Shown in pieces: positions 34,330-45,982 of a DNA stretch of 64,000 nt (position 1 is its first letter; each line of letters begins with the position of its first letter). Made by a program: the position numbers and the translations under genes. This DNA comes from Caenorhabditis remanei (taxonomy: Eukaryota; Nematoda; Chromadorea; Rhabditida; Rhabditidae). The notes under the pieces are model-generated. The model saw nothing but the letters and a program-made list of their open reading frames with translations. It searched no databases and was not told the DNA's origin. The stretch spans positions 248,001-312,000 of the forward strand of contig NC_071332.1 in assembly GCF_010183535.1 (NCBI RefSeq), given 5' to 3'.

Positions 34330-34710
34330 TACACTTTTAGAAAACGGCGCATAACTTTTTATGACGTGGACCAATCCAGAAACTGACTACACGTTTGGAA
34401 TCTTCTATTTTTTCCGAATCCGATGATATCAAAAAATCCTTCACGTCTTCACTTTTTAGAAAACGGCTCATAACTTTTAATGACGTGGATCAATCCAGAA
34501 ACTGACTACACGTTTGGAATCCTCTATTTTTTCCGAATCCGGTGATATCAAAAAATCCTTCACGTCGTCACTTTTTAGAAAACGGCTCATAACTTTTAAT
34601 GACGTGGATCAATCCAGAAACTGACTACACGTTTGGAATCCTCTATTTTTTCCGAATCCGAAGATATCAAAAAATCCTTCACGTCTTCACTTTTTAGAAA
34701 ACAGCCCGTA
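34330..34710. repeat. 119-bp tandem repeat, about three copies
   Basis: Units beginning TTTTTAGAAAACGGC[G/T]CATAAC and containing ATGACGTGGA[C/T]CAATCCAG and CTGACTACACGTTTGG recur at 34383, 34502 and 34621 (spacing 119). A related pair occurs at 41150-41360. Confidence 0.8.
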
Positions 34711-35019
34711 CTCCTGATCCATGCGGCCCAAGGGATACGGCAGCCGGGGCGAGGAAAGAAGAGACGACGCTTTGGCAACCGTCTCTCCCCTGTTTTTCTG
34801 TCGATTCCCATATGCTTTACCAGTGTTTCTGTCTCAAAAGACGTCATTCTGAGAATTTTGAAAAAAGTAAAAGACGTGCATTATTAAGAGAAAATTTCTG
34901 ATATTTTGGTCCAAAATTTGCGGTAGGATCGACGACAGTCAAACAAACATACAGCCGTTTGCGTTTGTTAATAGTAAAGATATTTCTTTCCACAATCTTC
35001 CGAAAGTTCATACAAAAAA

Positions 35020-35100
35020 AAAATAGATCAGTTGGATTCGAACCCCCACCACACCGATTCTCACCCCCGCCCTCTTCCACTGCGCCACTTGTGCACAGAA
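35020..35100 (-). other. tRNA-like segment (A and B box) in copy C
   Basis: The minus strand has GTGGCGCAGTGG (A-box like) and GGGGGTTCGAATCC (B-box like) about 40 bases apart. The acceptor arms do not pair, so it is not a working tRNA gene; a tRNA-derived sequence is the best description. Confidence 0.4.
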
Positions 35101-36165
35101 AAACGCGGTCATGGAGAGAATAGAAAAGAGGGGAGCTCCTCGCAGCTGTACAATGACACATACAATGACAAAATGGTCAGTGTATTCGAAAAAAATGTCA
35201 GTGGAGATTCAGGTTTCTCCACAGAATCGTCCGGTGTCAATATTTTTTGATCGGACTTTTTGGTTCCATTAGATCTCCAAAAGTTTAGATCGGTGTCAAA
35301 AATTCAGAGCGATTCAGTGAATCCAGTTCCCAGGACAGCGAATGGAAAAAATCCCCTCATGACCGAAAATCCCCGAAAACCACAAAATCCGGTTTTTTGA
35401 AAGCTTTACCAGCTAAAAGTATATTGAATTTTACATGGATCGATAGAGATTTTTTTTCTACACAATTCCTTTTTTTCGGATCCTGAAATTTCTCAAAACT
35501 GAGCGAGTTACAGCCGGTCAAAGTTTTGGGCGGAAAAAGGGGGATCGATCGATAATTGCTCATTTTTTGACTGTTTTTTGAGTATAACTCGAATGCATCA
35601 TTTCCAATTTGAAATTTGTTTTTTTAGCCCTCTTCTCCATGTCAAGTTACATAACTGTACCAAATTTCAATGCTCTCGGTTCAATACAACTCGAGATATC
35701 GAGAGGAAAGTGAAAAATTCGAGAAAAAAAGTTGTCCCTCATCTTTTATGGCCATAAATCATATTTTTCCAGATTTCCATATAATTTTTACATGTCTCGA
35801 TAGCCAGATGTTCAGAAATTTTAAGTCCAAAAAATCTCCCGGAAATGTTCAAAACTGGCGCCGTACGAAGCAGGAAACGGTGAAAATAGTGAATTTCTCA
35901 AGCCATTTTTTTGAGTGAAAAAAGTTGCTCTCACTTTTGTGCTCATAACTTTTCCGCAAATGCTCCGAACCCACCCCCTGTCGGTCGCCACCGGCGCCCC
36001 AAGTTTTTGTATCACCATAAAAAAGAATTTTTTGGAAAAGTTGAGAACAAAGAGAGTTATTAAGGAAAATGAGTGCGGACGTTTTTGTGGACATTTTTTT
36101 TGGACAAACTCCGCCCACTCCAAATCGGCACGCTCATACTTACGCGATTTAAGAAGAGGGGCCGA

Positions 36166-37501
36166 CTAGCGTCCCCCGCCTCCCGGCGGGCTCCGCTAGA
36201 AGGGGCTTCGCCCCTTGCGCAGTGCTCAGCAAGCTTTGAATTTTTGTTCTACGACCATTTTGAAGCAAGTTATGAGCGTTTTTCTATTTTCTGTGACCCA
36301 AGCAAACAGAATTTCATTAGCTTTCGAATGGTAGTAAAATGAAGGTTCTACGACAATTTTGAGCCGAGTTAGAAAAAATAAAAAAAATTAGACCAGCGAG
36401 AAACTCGAACCAAAAACCTCCCTCGCGACGCACCACAACACTACCACTCAATCACACACACTCGCTGGTGTGTAGTCACCCAGATGGCGTTTAAGTGGTG
36501 GGAAGAGGCAGGCTTGTTTCCGCTCGACCAGTCATCTCCGTTCAAAAATGTTCTTCAAAGTTTGGGACCCTATAACTCGGGTCAAAATCAATATTTTTTA
36601 AATCTGTTTTTTTCTCCCTCTAGATAATTTTCTTGGCTAACACATATCAAAAAACCATATTAGCTGGACAGAAGACACTCCAGAGCTAAGCGATATAAGC
36701 GAAAAACACGTTTTCTCCACAGCTCGGCTCCCACTGGACCGTTTTGGCTGAGACTTGATATTCCATTAGATAATTCCGATTTGACCAACATATCAAAAAA
36801 TCAAAACAACTTTAGTACAAAAAATTTTCAGGACAGCAAAAATAGTCCGGTGGAGGCCGACTACAGCAAGGCGTTTTTTTCTGGTTTTCTGCAGTCCACC
36901 GACCGTACCGGGCGGGGGGTGATTCAAATTAGGAATTTGACGTAAAAAAGTGATTTCTCGCCCAACATTACGTCTAGTTACCAAGTTATATGAAATACTA
37001 TCGGGTAGAACTCGAGATAATCGAGGTGAAGCAAAAAAACCGAAAAATCAAAAAACTGAAAATTCTCTCAAAATAAAAAGTTGCCTCCATTCTATCGATT
37101 ATAACTCGTTTAGAAGTATAGAATCTCAAAAAGGGGGTTCTTAATAAAAAAATTGGCCTAAAATGCGCTATCGATTAAAAAAATAAAATCAAAATTTCAT
37201 CGAGAATCGAAAAAGTTATGAATGCTTCAAAAGGGGGGACAAAATTGAGACATTTTTTTTCGTTTTTTTCGCCGAATTTTGAGCATAACTCTGCTCTTTT
37301 TCACTCCAGCAATATGGAATTTGGCAAAAAGCAAGAAAAAGTTATTAGCTAAAAAGCTAAAAAAAAATTATTGAAAAATATAAAGTTTGAACAAAGTTAC
37401 ACTGGCCAAAGCAGAAAAAATTTTTTGGACACATTTTTAAGCCCCGCCCACTTTTTTTGGCCCAGCCATACCTACTACCCATTGGGAAAGAAGGTGGTGG
37501 A
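36166..37501 (-). mobile_element. Helitron-like element, copy A (1,336 bp)
   Basis: Minus-strand element with 5' end TCCACCACCTTC (37501) and 3' end hairpin CCCGCC-GGGA-GGCGGG, GGACG-CTAG (36166). Non-autonomous: open frames are short and resemble nothing. It is identical in length and apparently in sequence to copy B and joined to it without spacer (CTAG|TCCACC). Confidence 0.78.
36393..36468 (-). other. tRNA-like 76-base segment in copy A
   Basis: On the minus strand the ends CCAGCGA and TCGCTGG form a perfect 7-bp acceptor stem 76 bases apart, with GATTGAGTGGTAG (A-box like) and TTGGTTCGAGTTTC (B-box like). The T-stem does not pair, so function as a tRNA is unlikely. Confidence 0.45.
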
Positions 37502-38837
37502 CTAGCGTCCCCCGCCTCCCGGCGGGCTCCGCTAGAAGGGGCTTCGCCCCTTGCGCAGTGCTCAGCAAGCTTTGAATTTTTGTTCTACGACCATTTTGAA
37601 GCAAGTTATGAGCGTTTTTCTATTTTCTGTGACCCAAGCAAACAGAATTTCATTAGCTTTCGAATGGTAGTAAAATGAAGGTTCTACGACAATTTTGAGC
37701 CGAGTTAGAAAAAATAAAAAAAATTAGACCAGCGAGAAACTCGAACCAAAAACCTCCCTCGCGACGCACCACAACACTACCACTCAATCACACACACTCG
37801 CTGGTGTGTAGTCACCCAGATGGCGTTTAAGTGGTGGGAAGAGGCAGGCTTGTTTCCGCTCGACCAGTCATCTCCGTTCAAAAATGTTCTTCAAAGTTTG
37901 GGACCCTATAACTCGGGTCAAAATCAATATTTTTTAAATCTGTTTTTTTCTCCCTCTAGATAATTTTCTTGGCTAACACATATCAAAAAACCATATTAGC
38001 TGGACAGAAGACACTCCAGAGCTAAGCGATATAAGCGAAAAACACGTTTTCTCCACAGCTCGGCTCCCACTGGACCGTTTTGGCTGAGACTTGATATTCC
38101 ATTAGATAATTCCGATTTGACCAACATATCAAAAAATCAAAACAACTTTAGTACAAAAAATTTTCAGGACAGCAAAAATAGTCCGGTGGAGGCCGACTAC
38201 AGCAAGGCGTTTTTTTCTGGTTTTCTGCAGTCCACCGACCGTACCGGGCGGGGGGTGATTCAAATTAGGAATTTGACGTAAAAAAGTGATTTCTCGCCCA
38301 ACATTACGTCTAGTTACCAAGTTATATGAAATACTATCGGGTAGAACTCGAGATAATCGAGGTGAAGCAAAAAAACCGAAAAATCAAAAAACTGAAAATT
38401 CTCTCAAAATAAAAAGTTGCCTCCATTCTATCGATTATAACTCGTTTAGAAGTATAGAATCTCAAAAAGGGGGTTCTTAATAAAAAAATTGGCCTAAAAT
38501 GCGCTATCGATTAAAAAAATAAAATCAAAATTTCATCGAGAATCGAAAAAGTTATGAATGCTTCAAAAGGGGGGACAAAATTGAGACATTTTTTTTCGTT
38601 TTTTTCGCCGAATTTTGAGCATAACTCTGCTCTTTTTCACTCCAGCAATATGGAATTTGGCAAAAAGCAAGAAAAAGTTATTAGCTAAAAAGCTAAAAAA
38701 AAATTATTGAAAAATATAAAGTTTGAACAAAGTTACACTGGCCAAAGCAGAAAAAATTTTTTGGACACATTTTTAAGCCCCGCCCACTTTTTTTGGCCCA
38801 GCCATACCTACTACCCATTGGGAAAGAAGGTGGTGGA
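37502..38837 (-). mobile_element. Helitron-like element, copy B (1,336 bp)
   Basis: Exact-offset duplicate of copy A (every landmark shifted by 1,336). The outer 5' boundary reads A|TCCACCACC on the minus strand and the far 3' boundary of the array reads CTAG|T, so the whole array sits at an A/T dinucleotide as Helitrons require. Confidence 0.78.
37729..37804 (-). other. tRNA-like 76-base segment in copy B
   Basis: Duplicate of the segment at 36393-36468, shifted by 1,336 bases, with the same paired 7-bp ends and the same broken T-stem. Confidence 0.45.
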
Positions 38838-38909
38838 TTTTATTTGCGTGTTGTTCAAGTTGTAACTTAATGCTATCTATAAATTTCTCTGAAATGAATC
38901 AACTAAATT

Positions 38910-39766
38910 TTGCAACCATTTTATTACTACTTCTTCTGTACTGAGCCTCTTCGCGGCGAAGAAGATCAACAGATGTTACACTTCTACAAACCCGGCGAAT
39001 TCGTCACGCCGGGAGTGAAACATCTGGCCAAGAAGTACAACGTCTCACGCAGGTCAGAGGTAGCGTCGAATACTCTCTGTGACCGGGCGGCTTTAGCATT
39101 GGTTTAGCAGACCATAGTAAAGTAACTAGAGACACCCAACCCGCTCAAAACAGCATCAAAACCTGCCTCAGTCCTCCGCACTCGGCCTCTGCAACTGATA
39201 CGGTAGATGCAGTAGCACGTCGAGAGAGGCGATCTAATCTCGGAGCTATGGACGTCTACCATTCAAAAAGAACAAAGTTAACCCGGCCAAAAACCAGAAA
39301 AACCAATCTAAGGATATGCACTTTTAACTGCAGGTCTGTCGCCACAGAATGTTTTTGGGGTGAGACACCGAGAACATCACGTAAAAATCAATAGGGAGTG
39401 CGTACACCGGACGCATAAGTGTGAAAAGGGAAGATAGGATGACAGTGCTGTGGGAAGTTACGATGGGCTGAGATTTAATCTCAGATGCCACATCATACTT
39501 ACCCCAAACGTGACCGTATAGACTCGGTCAGCTGATTTGCGAGCGGTCCGCAAATAATACTCATAGGAACAGGTGAGAGCGATTGGATTATAGGCCGACT
39601 CATCTATCTTTTCTTTTTTGGCTATCTTTGAAATATCCACATAACCATGATTTATCTTGTACTTATATTCCCTAATTGCTCACTAAGTTAACAAATTAGT
39701 GTTTTTTTCAGTGCTGAAGTGAAGCAGATCGAGAGGAAATCAACTGTCATGAAGGACGAGGAGTGA
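38910..39766 (+). pseudogene. Gene or retroelement fragment with helix-turn-helix-like peptide
   Basis: An open stretch (38910-39052) encodes ...PLRGEEDQQMLHFYKPGEF... and KHLAKKYNVSR, ends at a weak GTCAGA donor, and can join a TTTTTTTCAG acceptor at 39711 to give SAEVKQIERKSTVMKDEE and a stop (39764-39766). The peptide looks protein-like but no upstream exon or complete domain is visible. It lies between the Helitron array and a minisatellite, so it is more likely a relic than a live gene. Confidence 0.35.
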
Positions 39767-39804
39767 TCGAGTGCGAGATGCGGTGTGCAATGAAGAAGGA
39801 AGGT

Positions 39805-40660
39805 GGGTTGGGTCCTGCTTGTCGAAGGCTGTTCACTTTTAGAATTGATTCTCAGTATATAGTTTGTTAGGGACGTTCAGTCAAGATGAGTCATTTGGCG
39901 GAAAGTGGTGGGTTGGATCCTTCGGGATTTACCATAGCTCAAGCTGAATTCTTGTCGAAGACTGTTCACTTTTAGAATTGATTCTCAGTATATAGTGTGT
40001 TAGGGACGTTCAGTCAAGATGGGTCATTTGGCGGAAAGTGGTGGGTTGGATCCTTCGGGATTTACCATAGCTCAAGTTGAATGCTTGTCGAAGGCTGTTC
40101 ACTTTTAGAATTGATTCTCAGTATATAGTGTGTTAGGGACGTTCAGTCAAGATGGGTCATTTGGCGGAAAGTGGTGGGTTGGATCCTTCGGGATTTACCA
40201 TAGCTCAAGTTGAATGCTTGTCGAAGGCTGTTCACTTTTAGAATTGATTCTCAGTATATAGTTTGTTAGGGACGTTCAGTCAAGATGGGTCATTTGGCGG
40301 AAAGTGGTGGGTTGGATCCTTCGGGATTTACCATAGCTCAAGTTGAATGCTTGTCGAAGACTGTTCACTTTTAGAATTGATTCTCAGTAAATAGTTTGTT
40401 AGAGACGTTCAGTCAAGATGAGTCATTTGGCGGAAAGTGGTGGGTTGGATCCTTCGGGATTTACCATAGCTCAAGCTGAATGCTTGTCGAAGGCTGTTCA
40501 CTTTTAGAATTGATTCTCAGTATATAGTTTGTTAGGGACGTTCAGTCAAGATGAGTCATTTGGCGGAAAGTGGTGGGTTGGATCCTTCGGGATTTACCAT
40601 AGCTCATGTTGAATGCTTGTCGAAGGCTGTTCACTTTTAGAATTGATTCTCAGTAAATAG
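39805..40660. repeat. 133-bp minisatellite, six full units
   Basis: GGACGTTCAGTCAAGATG recurs at 39871, 40004, 40137, 40270, 40403 and 40536, constant spacing 133. Units differ by only a few bases (GTTTG/GTGTG, ATGAG/ATGGG), so the array is young or homogenised. Each unit contains GGATCCTTCGGGATTTACC. Confidence 0.92.
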
Positions 40661-40665
40661 GTTGT

Positions 40666-40902
40666 TGCTTCAATGACCCAGAATACAAGGACAGAAAGAA
40701 GAAGCTGAAGAAGGATCGTCTCTGCATCAAATGCCTGCTTTCACACGAGGAAGAAATCCCATGCACTTCCAACAAGAAGTGCCATCACTGCTGGAAGAAG
40801 ACTCATCACAGCTCGATGTGTCCAGAAGACATCGAGATCAAGTGGGAAGAATCAGATGGACAATCAAACATCTTCTCCGTGCATCAACTCAAATTATGGT
40901 GA
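40666..40902 (+). pseudogene. BEL/Pao-type Gag zinc-knuckle remnant
   Basis: An open frame of 78 codons immediately after the minisatellite reads CFNDPEYKDRKKKLKKDRLC, then IKCLLSHEEEIPC, KKCHHCWKKTHHSSMC: two C-x2-C-x4-H-x4-C-like knuckles of the kind found in BEL/Pao retroelement Gag proteins. No protease or polymerase follows. It is a decayed fragment that the minisatellite appears to truncate. Confidence 0.6.
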
Positions 40903-41149
40903 TTCGAATGTTCCAGAAAACCACTCCCAGAATGCGGAGAAACTATTCTCGAGCCTACGGAACCTGCTCGTAATTTGGGTGAATACTTGATGGCTTGGGT
41001 GTCTTTCACCCAACTCGCTCGTATTCTGTGGCCAAGAAGAAAAACAAGACTAGATGGGTTGGGTTTTTACTTGCATCCAACCTATCACTAGTATATAGTC
41101 GTATATTAGTAGTACCTTTCTGACACACTTTTCAGCCCACGTTTGCACC

Positions 41150-41360
41150 TGATTTTTTAACGTTCGATTAATTAAATAATTTTTTATGACGTGGATCAAT
41201 CCGGAAACGAACAGTACGCCTAGATTACTCTATTTTTCCTGAATCCGATGAAATCAAAACATCTTTCACGTCGTTATTTTTTAGAAAACAGCCCGTAACT
41301 TTTTATGACGTGGATCAATCCAGAAACGAACAACACGTCTAGATTCTTCTATGTGTTAAA
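41150..41360. repeat. Two diverged units related to the 119-bp repeat
   Basis: TATGACGTGGATCAATCC, GAATCCGATGAAATCAAAAC and TTTAGAAAACAGCCCGTAAC appear in the same order as in the array at 34330-34710, indicating a dispersed repeat family. Confidence 0.6.
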
Positions 41361-42397
41361 TAAAACGATTTTCGAGCCAAAAAGTTGCTAAAAATCTATT
41401 TTTAGAGCAGACAACCAACAACTCTTCAGCACAATTTCGTTTTGCGGAATGATTAGGAACAGTGACATTGCCCGATATTAAATTTTTAAGACAATGCGCC
41501 AAATTGAATACTAAACATTATAATCCTCTCACCGCCTCTCTATCAAGCCTGCTTGTGAACATTGTAGGCGCCGCGTCTTATTTCAGCAAGATGATGTTCG
41601 AAAAGTCATCATACGCGGGAAACCCGTACTCTCTGTAGCTCCTCTTCTCTGTGCTTTCTGATGTAACCTCCGTCACTTCGTCATCTAATTAATCCTTCGT
41701 GGCGGCACCGCCTTCTTATCTATCAAGGGTGACAATTCAAAGTTCCTGAACCAATTTATCATGCGATGATTTTACAATTCATATAAATGGAGAGGGCTCC
41801 GCCGAGTAAATACATCAGCCACTCGCACTTTTTCTCTTATCTATTCTCTTGTTGTAAATCAGTTCTTTGGCGTTTTTAAGGAGGTTTATGATAGTTAACT
41901 TTTCTGTAACTAGAAAATATTCTAGTTAGTATTCAGGTAATTTCCAGGAAATTAACCGTCCAATTTTGGGCAGGTCCCGAATGCAGTCAGGACCTTTAGG
42001 AGTAATGCAAGCTTTGGGATAACTGCAAAAATGTTGTACAGGTGCCATTTTTGACTTTGTTAATTTCATCAAACGGACTATGAAGCATTCAGCTACTAAA
42101 AAGTGTTTAACCATTTTTCGGATCTAAAAATCAAAGTTTTGAAGTCATCTGTCAACCCGGACTACCTTAACACATTCCATTAACTTAGTCAGTTTTTGGA
42201 CTATTACACTTTTAGGTAGGTAGGTCACAAGTCAGATTTTAACTAAAAAGATAAGATAGCAAAAGTCAAAGTTTTTTTTTTAATCAACACAGATTCTAGC
42301 CGTTTATCTTCGATCTTCTTCTTATTCTTCACAAATATTTATTTGAAAACAAATCCATAACAGTGACAAACATTCAACTTCAAGTTTTCTAGTTCCG

Positions 42398-42412
42398 CCC
42401 CCCCCCCCCCCC
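42398..42412 (-). repeat. C15/G15 homopolymer tract
   Basis: Fifteen uninterrupted C on the plus strand, that is a G-tract on the minus strand, a sequence class known to need the FANCJ-type helicase DOG-1 for stable replication in worms. Confidence 0.9.
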
Positions 42413-43254
42413 ATCTTTCATCTTCCAACTTGTACCCAATCAGCCCGAACATCGCCCATTATCTGATTGACGAGAACTAGAAAAAGTGGTTGGCAAACAC
42501 TTTCACAAGTTCGAAAACGTCTTTTTCTACCCCTCGTCACTTCAGCTGATTTCTTCCTTTCTTGGAAAACCGTTCTCGAAAACACATCTGTGTACAAAAC
42601 ACAAGACGATGACTTGATCTTTAGGCTAGCTTTTACTGTTTCAACGACAAAAGGTAGTTAAGGGGGATGGCGTTACTTCAGATGATGAGGTTTCTTCTTT
42701 CTTCTTCTTTTCTTCTTTTTGCCATTCTTAGTTAGACAGATGACCGTTTAGTGAAAGTCATTCGGTAAAACGGAACTTCCGTTTGGTCAAAAGTAAGTCG
42801 GAAGTGCCTAGTTCCCGTGCTAATATACTAATGAATAAACTAAAAGGATAGTAAATTACTGACCAAATATGTTCCCAGTCTTAAAACATCACATTTTTGA
42901 GCTGAAAATTGAAAAAATCACATTTTTAAGCTGAAAATAGTGAAAAATTCGCATTTTTAAGCTGAAAATAGTGAAAAATTCAACCATATGATATAACTTA
43001 TAGTGAAAAATTCACATTTTTAAGCTGAAAATGGTGAACCCAAATTTTGATGTTTAGGTTGAGGGTTTTATTCTAACCATAAGTTTTTCCAGGAAAATCA
43101 CAAAACTATTAATTTTTATTGGTTTGAAAGGTAGTGACAGTTATAGGCTACAGTAAGAAGTCACTTTGTTAAACTTAGGAAAGTTCCTACCAAAAATTCA
43201 ACCACTTTCCCGTTCTAAAATTGTTTCTGTTAGAGTACTAAAAAACAAATCGCT

Positions 43255-43325
43255 GTAGTATGGATTCGAACCCTCGATGCTAGATTACTGGCCAGATTCG
43301 TTACCAGTTGAGCTAAAGACTCAAA
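43255..43325 (-). other. tRNA-like segment, probably pseudogene
   Basis: The minus strand has TAGCTCAACTGGTAA (good A box) and GAGGGTTCGAATCC (good B box) with about 35 bases between. Acceptor and T stems pair poorly, so a decayed tRNA or SINE head is favoured. Confidence 0.4.
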
Positions 43326-44694
43326 ATGGGCGGTGCTATCTAGGGGAGGAATCAGGGACCAATTTGTTTTGACTCATTTTGAGTGACTCACCATATTTTG
43401 AGTGAAACTTTTGACGAATTCCACAAAAAATAAACATTATTACTCAATCTTAACCATATGATATAACTTAACGTACCCATTTTATCAACTAGTTTATTTT
43501 TTCACGGTATATAATAGTCGACGTCTTCATCATCATCAGAAGTCTCCTCCACGTGAGACGGGGTGGTGATTTACGACGTCGTCAGCAAATATTCTCTTCT
43601 ATCCTTTAGTATCATTTAGAGACCAGTCCCTTTCGCCTATCCATATCCATTCTACCTAATCAATGTCTCTTTTTCTCTTTTTATATGTGTTCCTTTTGTT
43701 TGCATAAATAAATTATTCCCTTCCTTCGTCTAACGTCTTCAGACGGATGGATACCATGGAGAAAAACGATTGACGGCTTCCGTCTCCCCTCCAGACAGAT
43801 ATCCATTCCATTTTTTGCTATTCTCTTTTTCTTTTTTCTTCTTTTTTCTCATAAGTGGGAAAAGATGAAGAAGAAGTCTATCCATTTTCTGATTGATTTC
43901 CATTATTTTTTTCGGGTGACGTGCCTCTCCCTCGTCATTTCTCTTTTCTCTTATTCTTCTCCCTTTCCTCCATCCCCCAAAAATGTTGTTACTCACCTAT
44001 AATAGGACATATTCGGTTTCATCCGGCAATTATTTTGCTCCGTCTCCTATCGCCTACGCTTCTCGAAGTTCCCACGTCTTCAGAATCTCACCTCACCTTT
44101 TCTTATTTTTCGCGAAAATTCCCCACCTTCCGGTTGGGTGATAGATAAGGAGAGGAAATGTTTTGTTAAAATTAAATGTCTCGTTATCATTTAGTAAATC
44201 GGAAGGAAGGAAATCGAGTATAAAAAGAGTACAGTAAGGTGTAGAATTGCAGTTCGCCTACACCTTTAATTTTATTTTAAAGTTTAGCAAAATTTTGATA
44301 GAATTGTAGAAAAAGTCAAGAGCTTTAATTTGATATAAAAATCAAGGCGAAATTTTGTTTCTGTGGGAGGTTACGACTTAAAATGTGCGCTTACTTCGGA
44401 ATTTCTCAATTTTAAGTTTCAAAAATTCAAATTCTTATACCGTAATTAATTTATATCATCGTATGTTGTTTAAAGACCTTTCATTTGATATAACTTTCAT
44501 TTTATAACTCCCTCTCTAAAAAAAAGTTACACCAACTCGAAACTCTCAAATTTTCGGGTTTTGTCAACCAACTAGTAAAACTCATACCAATCTGTAGAAT
44601 CTTCAATTTTATGTGTTTCTCATCCTTGTCCGCCAACTCATCTTCTCATAATTCCAGAAACTTTCTCCCTCCTCCTCCAACTTCCTCCCAAAAC

Positions 44695-45801
44695 ATGTCG
44701 CGCATCGAGAACGAGAGTGGATTCTTGTCATCTGACGCCGCGAGCGTTGGCTCCGAAGACGACATCAAGGTTGATGCCCAGAAGAGAAACGGTGTCATTC
44801 CAAAAGAGGATCATCTGAAATCCATGCGCAACGCTTATGAGAGCATCATTCAACACGTTGGTGAGTTTACGTGCTTTTCGAAAGGAATTCACATGAAAGG
44901 ATTAATCGACCAATGACAATTGTTCAATTAAGCCGCTTAATTGTCAGTACAATCTAGGCGCTTACTAGAAAACTGATAACCTCCGTTGTTGGTCTCTGAC
45001 GCAATGATCATAGAAAAAACTTATGATAAAAAAGTGTGATCTACCAAAGAGAGAAAAACAATTGAAATGAAAATTCCCACGTAGCCAATCATTCTGAATT
45101 CCTCGAATTTCCCAATCCTTCCAGGCGAAGACATCAACCGCCAGGGACTTCTCAAGACCCCAGAGCGTGCTGCGAAGGCGATGATGGCATTCACCAAGGG
45201 ATACGACGAGCAACTCGATGAGCTCCTCAACGAGGCCGTTTTCGACGAGGATCACGATGAGATGGTCATTGTGAAGGATATCGAGATGTTCTCACTTTGT
45301 GAGCATCATTTGGTTCCATTCATGGGAAAGGTCCATATCGGATACATTCCAAATAAGAAGGTCTTGGGACTTTCCAAGCTTGCCAGAATTGTCGAAATGT
45401 TCAGCAGAAGACTTCAAGGTGAGCAAAAAAGAATTACAAAAAGAAGGGTAAGGGCGTAATCTCGAACCCTCTCGGCCCCCGACTTCGTTTCGCAAATTAC
45501 AAGGAAAGGGGCTAGATAGCTTGGGGGAAACTGATCATCGCGCTTTCATAGTCACAATTAAAAAAAAGTCACTTGAATTCTTTCAGTCCAAGAACGTCTA
45601 ACCAAACAAATTGCCACCGCCATGGTGCAAGCCGTCCAGCCATCCGGAGTCGCCGTCGTCATCGAGGCCAGTCACATGTGTATGGTGATGCGCGGAGTTC
45701 AGAAGATCAACGCATCCACAACCACTTCATGCATGCTCGGCGTCTTCCGTGACGATCCAAAGACCCGCGAGGAGTTCCTTAACCTCATCAACAAGCGATA
45801 A
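44695..45801 (+). CDS. cat-4: GTP cyclohydrolase I
   Basis: Three exons, 44695-44860, 45125-45418, 45587-45801 (224 residues), all in phase 1 joins. It converts GTP to dihydroneopterin triphosphate, the first step of tetrahydrobiopterin synthesis needed for dopamine and serotonin. Motifs: [13 protein letters not shown], the zinc/substrate CEHH (about 114-117) in [50 protein letters not shown] with the second zinc Cys, and the C-terminal REEFLNLI. The length and N-terminal regulatory extension match the worm enzyme. AATAAA at 45899 is its likely poly(A) signal; a retrotransposon begins 181 bases after the stop. Confidence 0.96.
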
Positions 45802-45898
45802 ATTCTTACTTTTTTTGAATTTCGCTTATGCTTCCCTACTAACTTTTCATGTGACACTACTAACCGCTTCCGCATCCTTTTTTTTCTACATACTCCGA

Positions 45899-45904
45899 AA
45901 TAAA
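45899..45904 (+). promoter_or_regulatory. Poly(A) signal of cat-4
   Basis: AATAAA 98 bases after the cat-4 stop and 79 bases before the retrotransposon target duplication, so the cat-4 3' end is intact. Confidence 0.55.
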
Positions 45905-45982
45905 AAATGTTTACCATAATCATTTTTGTACACATGCAATTATAAATTACCAGGATGAACAACAATATAAATTATAAAGCTC

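Larger units (their letters stand above)
34246..36165 (-). mobile_element. Helitron-like element, copy C (related family)
   Basis: Read on the minus strand the 3' end is ...CCCGCC-GGGA-GGCGGG hairpin, then GGACG-CTAG, followed by T, matching the Helitron terminus (hairpin about 10 bases before CTAG). It shares about 31 terminal bases with copies A and B but has a different second hairpin. The 5' end is inferred as the TC at 36165-36164, directly abutting the 3' end of copy A; this makes it 1.92 kb. It contains a 119-bp minisatellite and a tRNA-like segment, no helicase frame. Confidence 0.6.
41361..44694. other. Intergenic region upstream of cat-4
   Basis: About 3.3 kb without a convincing gene. 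It holds a C15 tract (42398-42412), a short tandem repeat of CACATTTTTAAGCTGAAAATAG (about 42890-43035), a repeated AACCATATGATATAACTTA (42983 and 43452), a tRNA-like segment (43255-43325) and long pyrimidine runs (43800-44000). A TTCCAG at 44651-44656, 39 bases before the cat-4 ATG, may be an SL acceptor. Confidence 0.5.

Noticed and set aside
36393..36468. Functional tRNA gene
   Set aside because: Although the acceptor stem pairs perfectly, the T-stem cannot form and no plausible anticodon arm is seen.
36793..38320. Identical 63-64-codon frames in the two Helitron copies
   Set aside because: Identity follows from the 1,336-bp duplication; the peptides resemble nothing and start without context.
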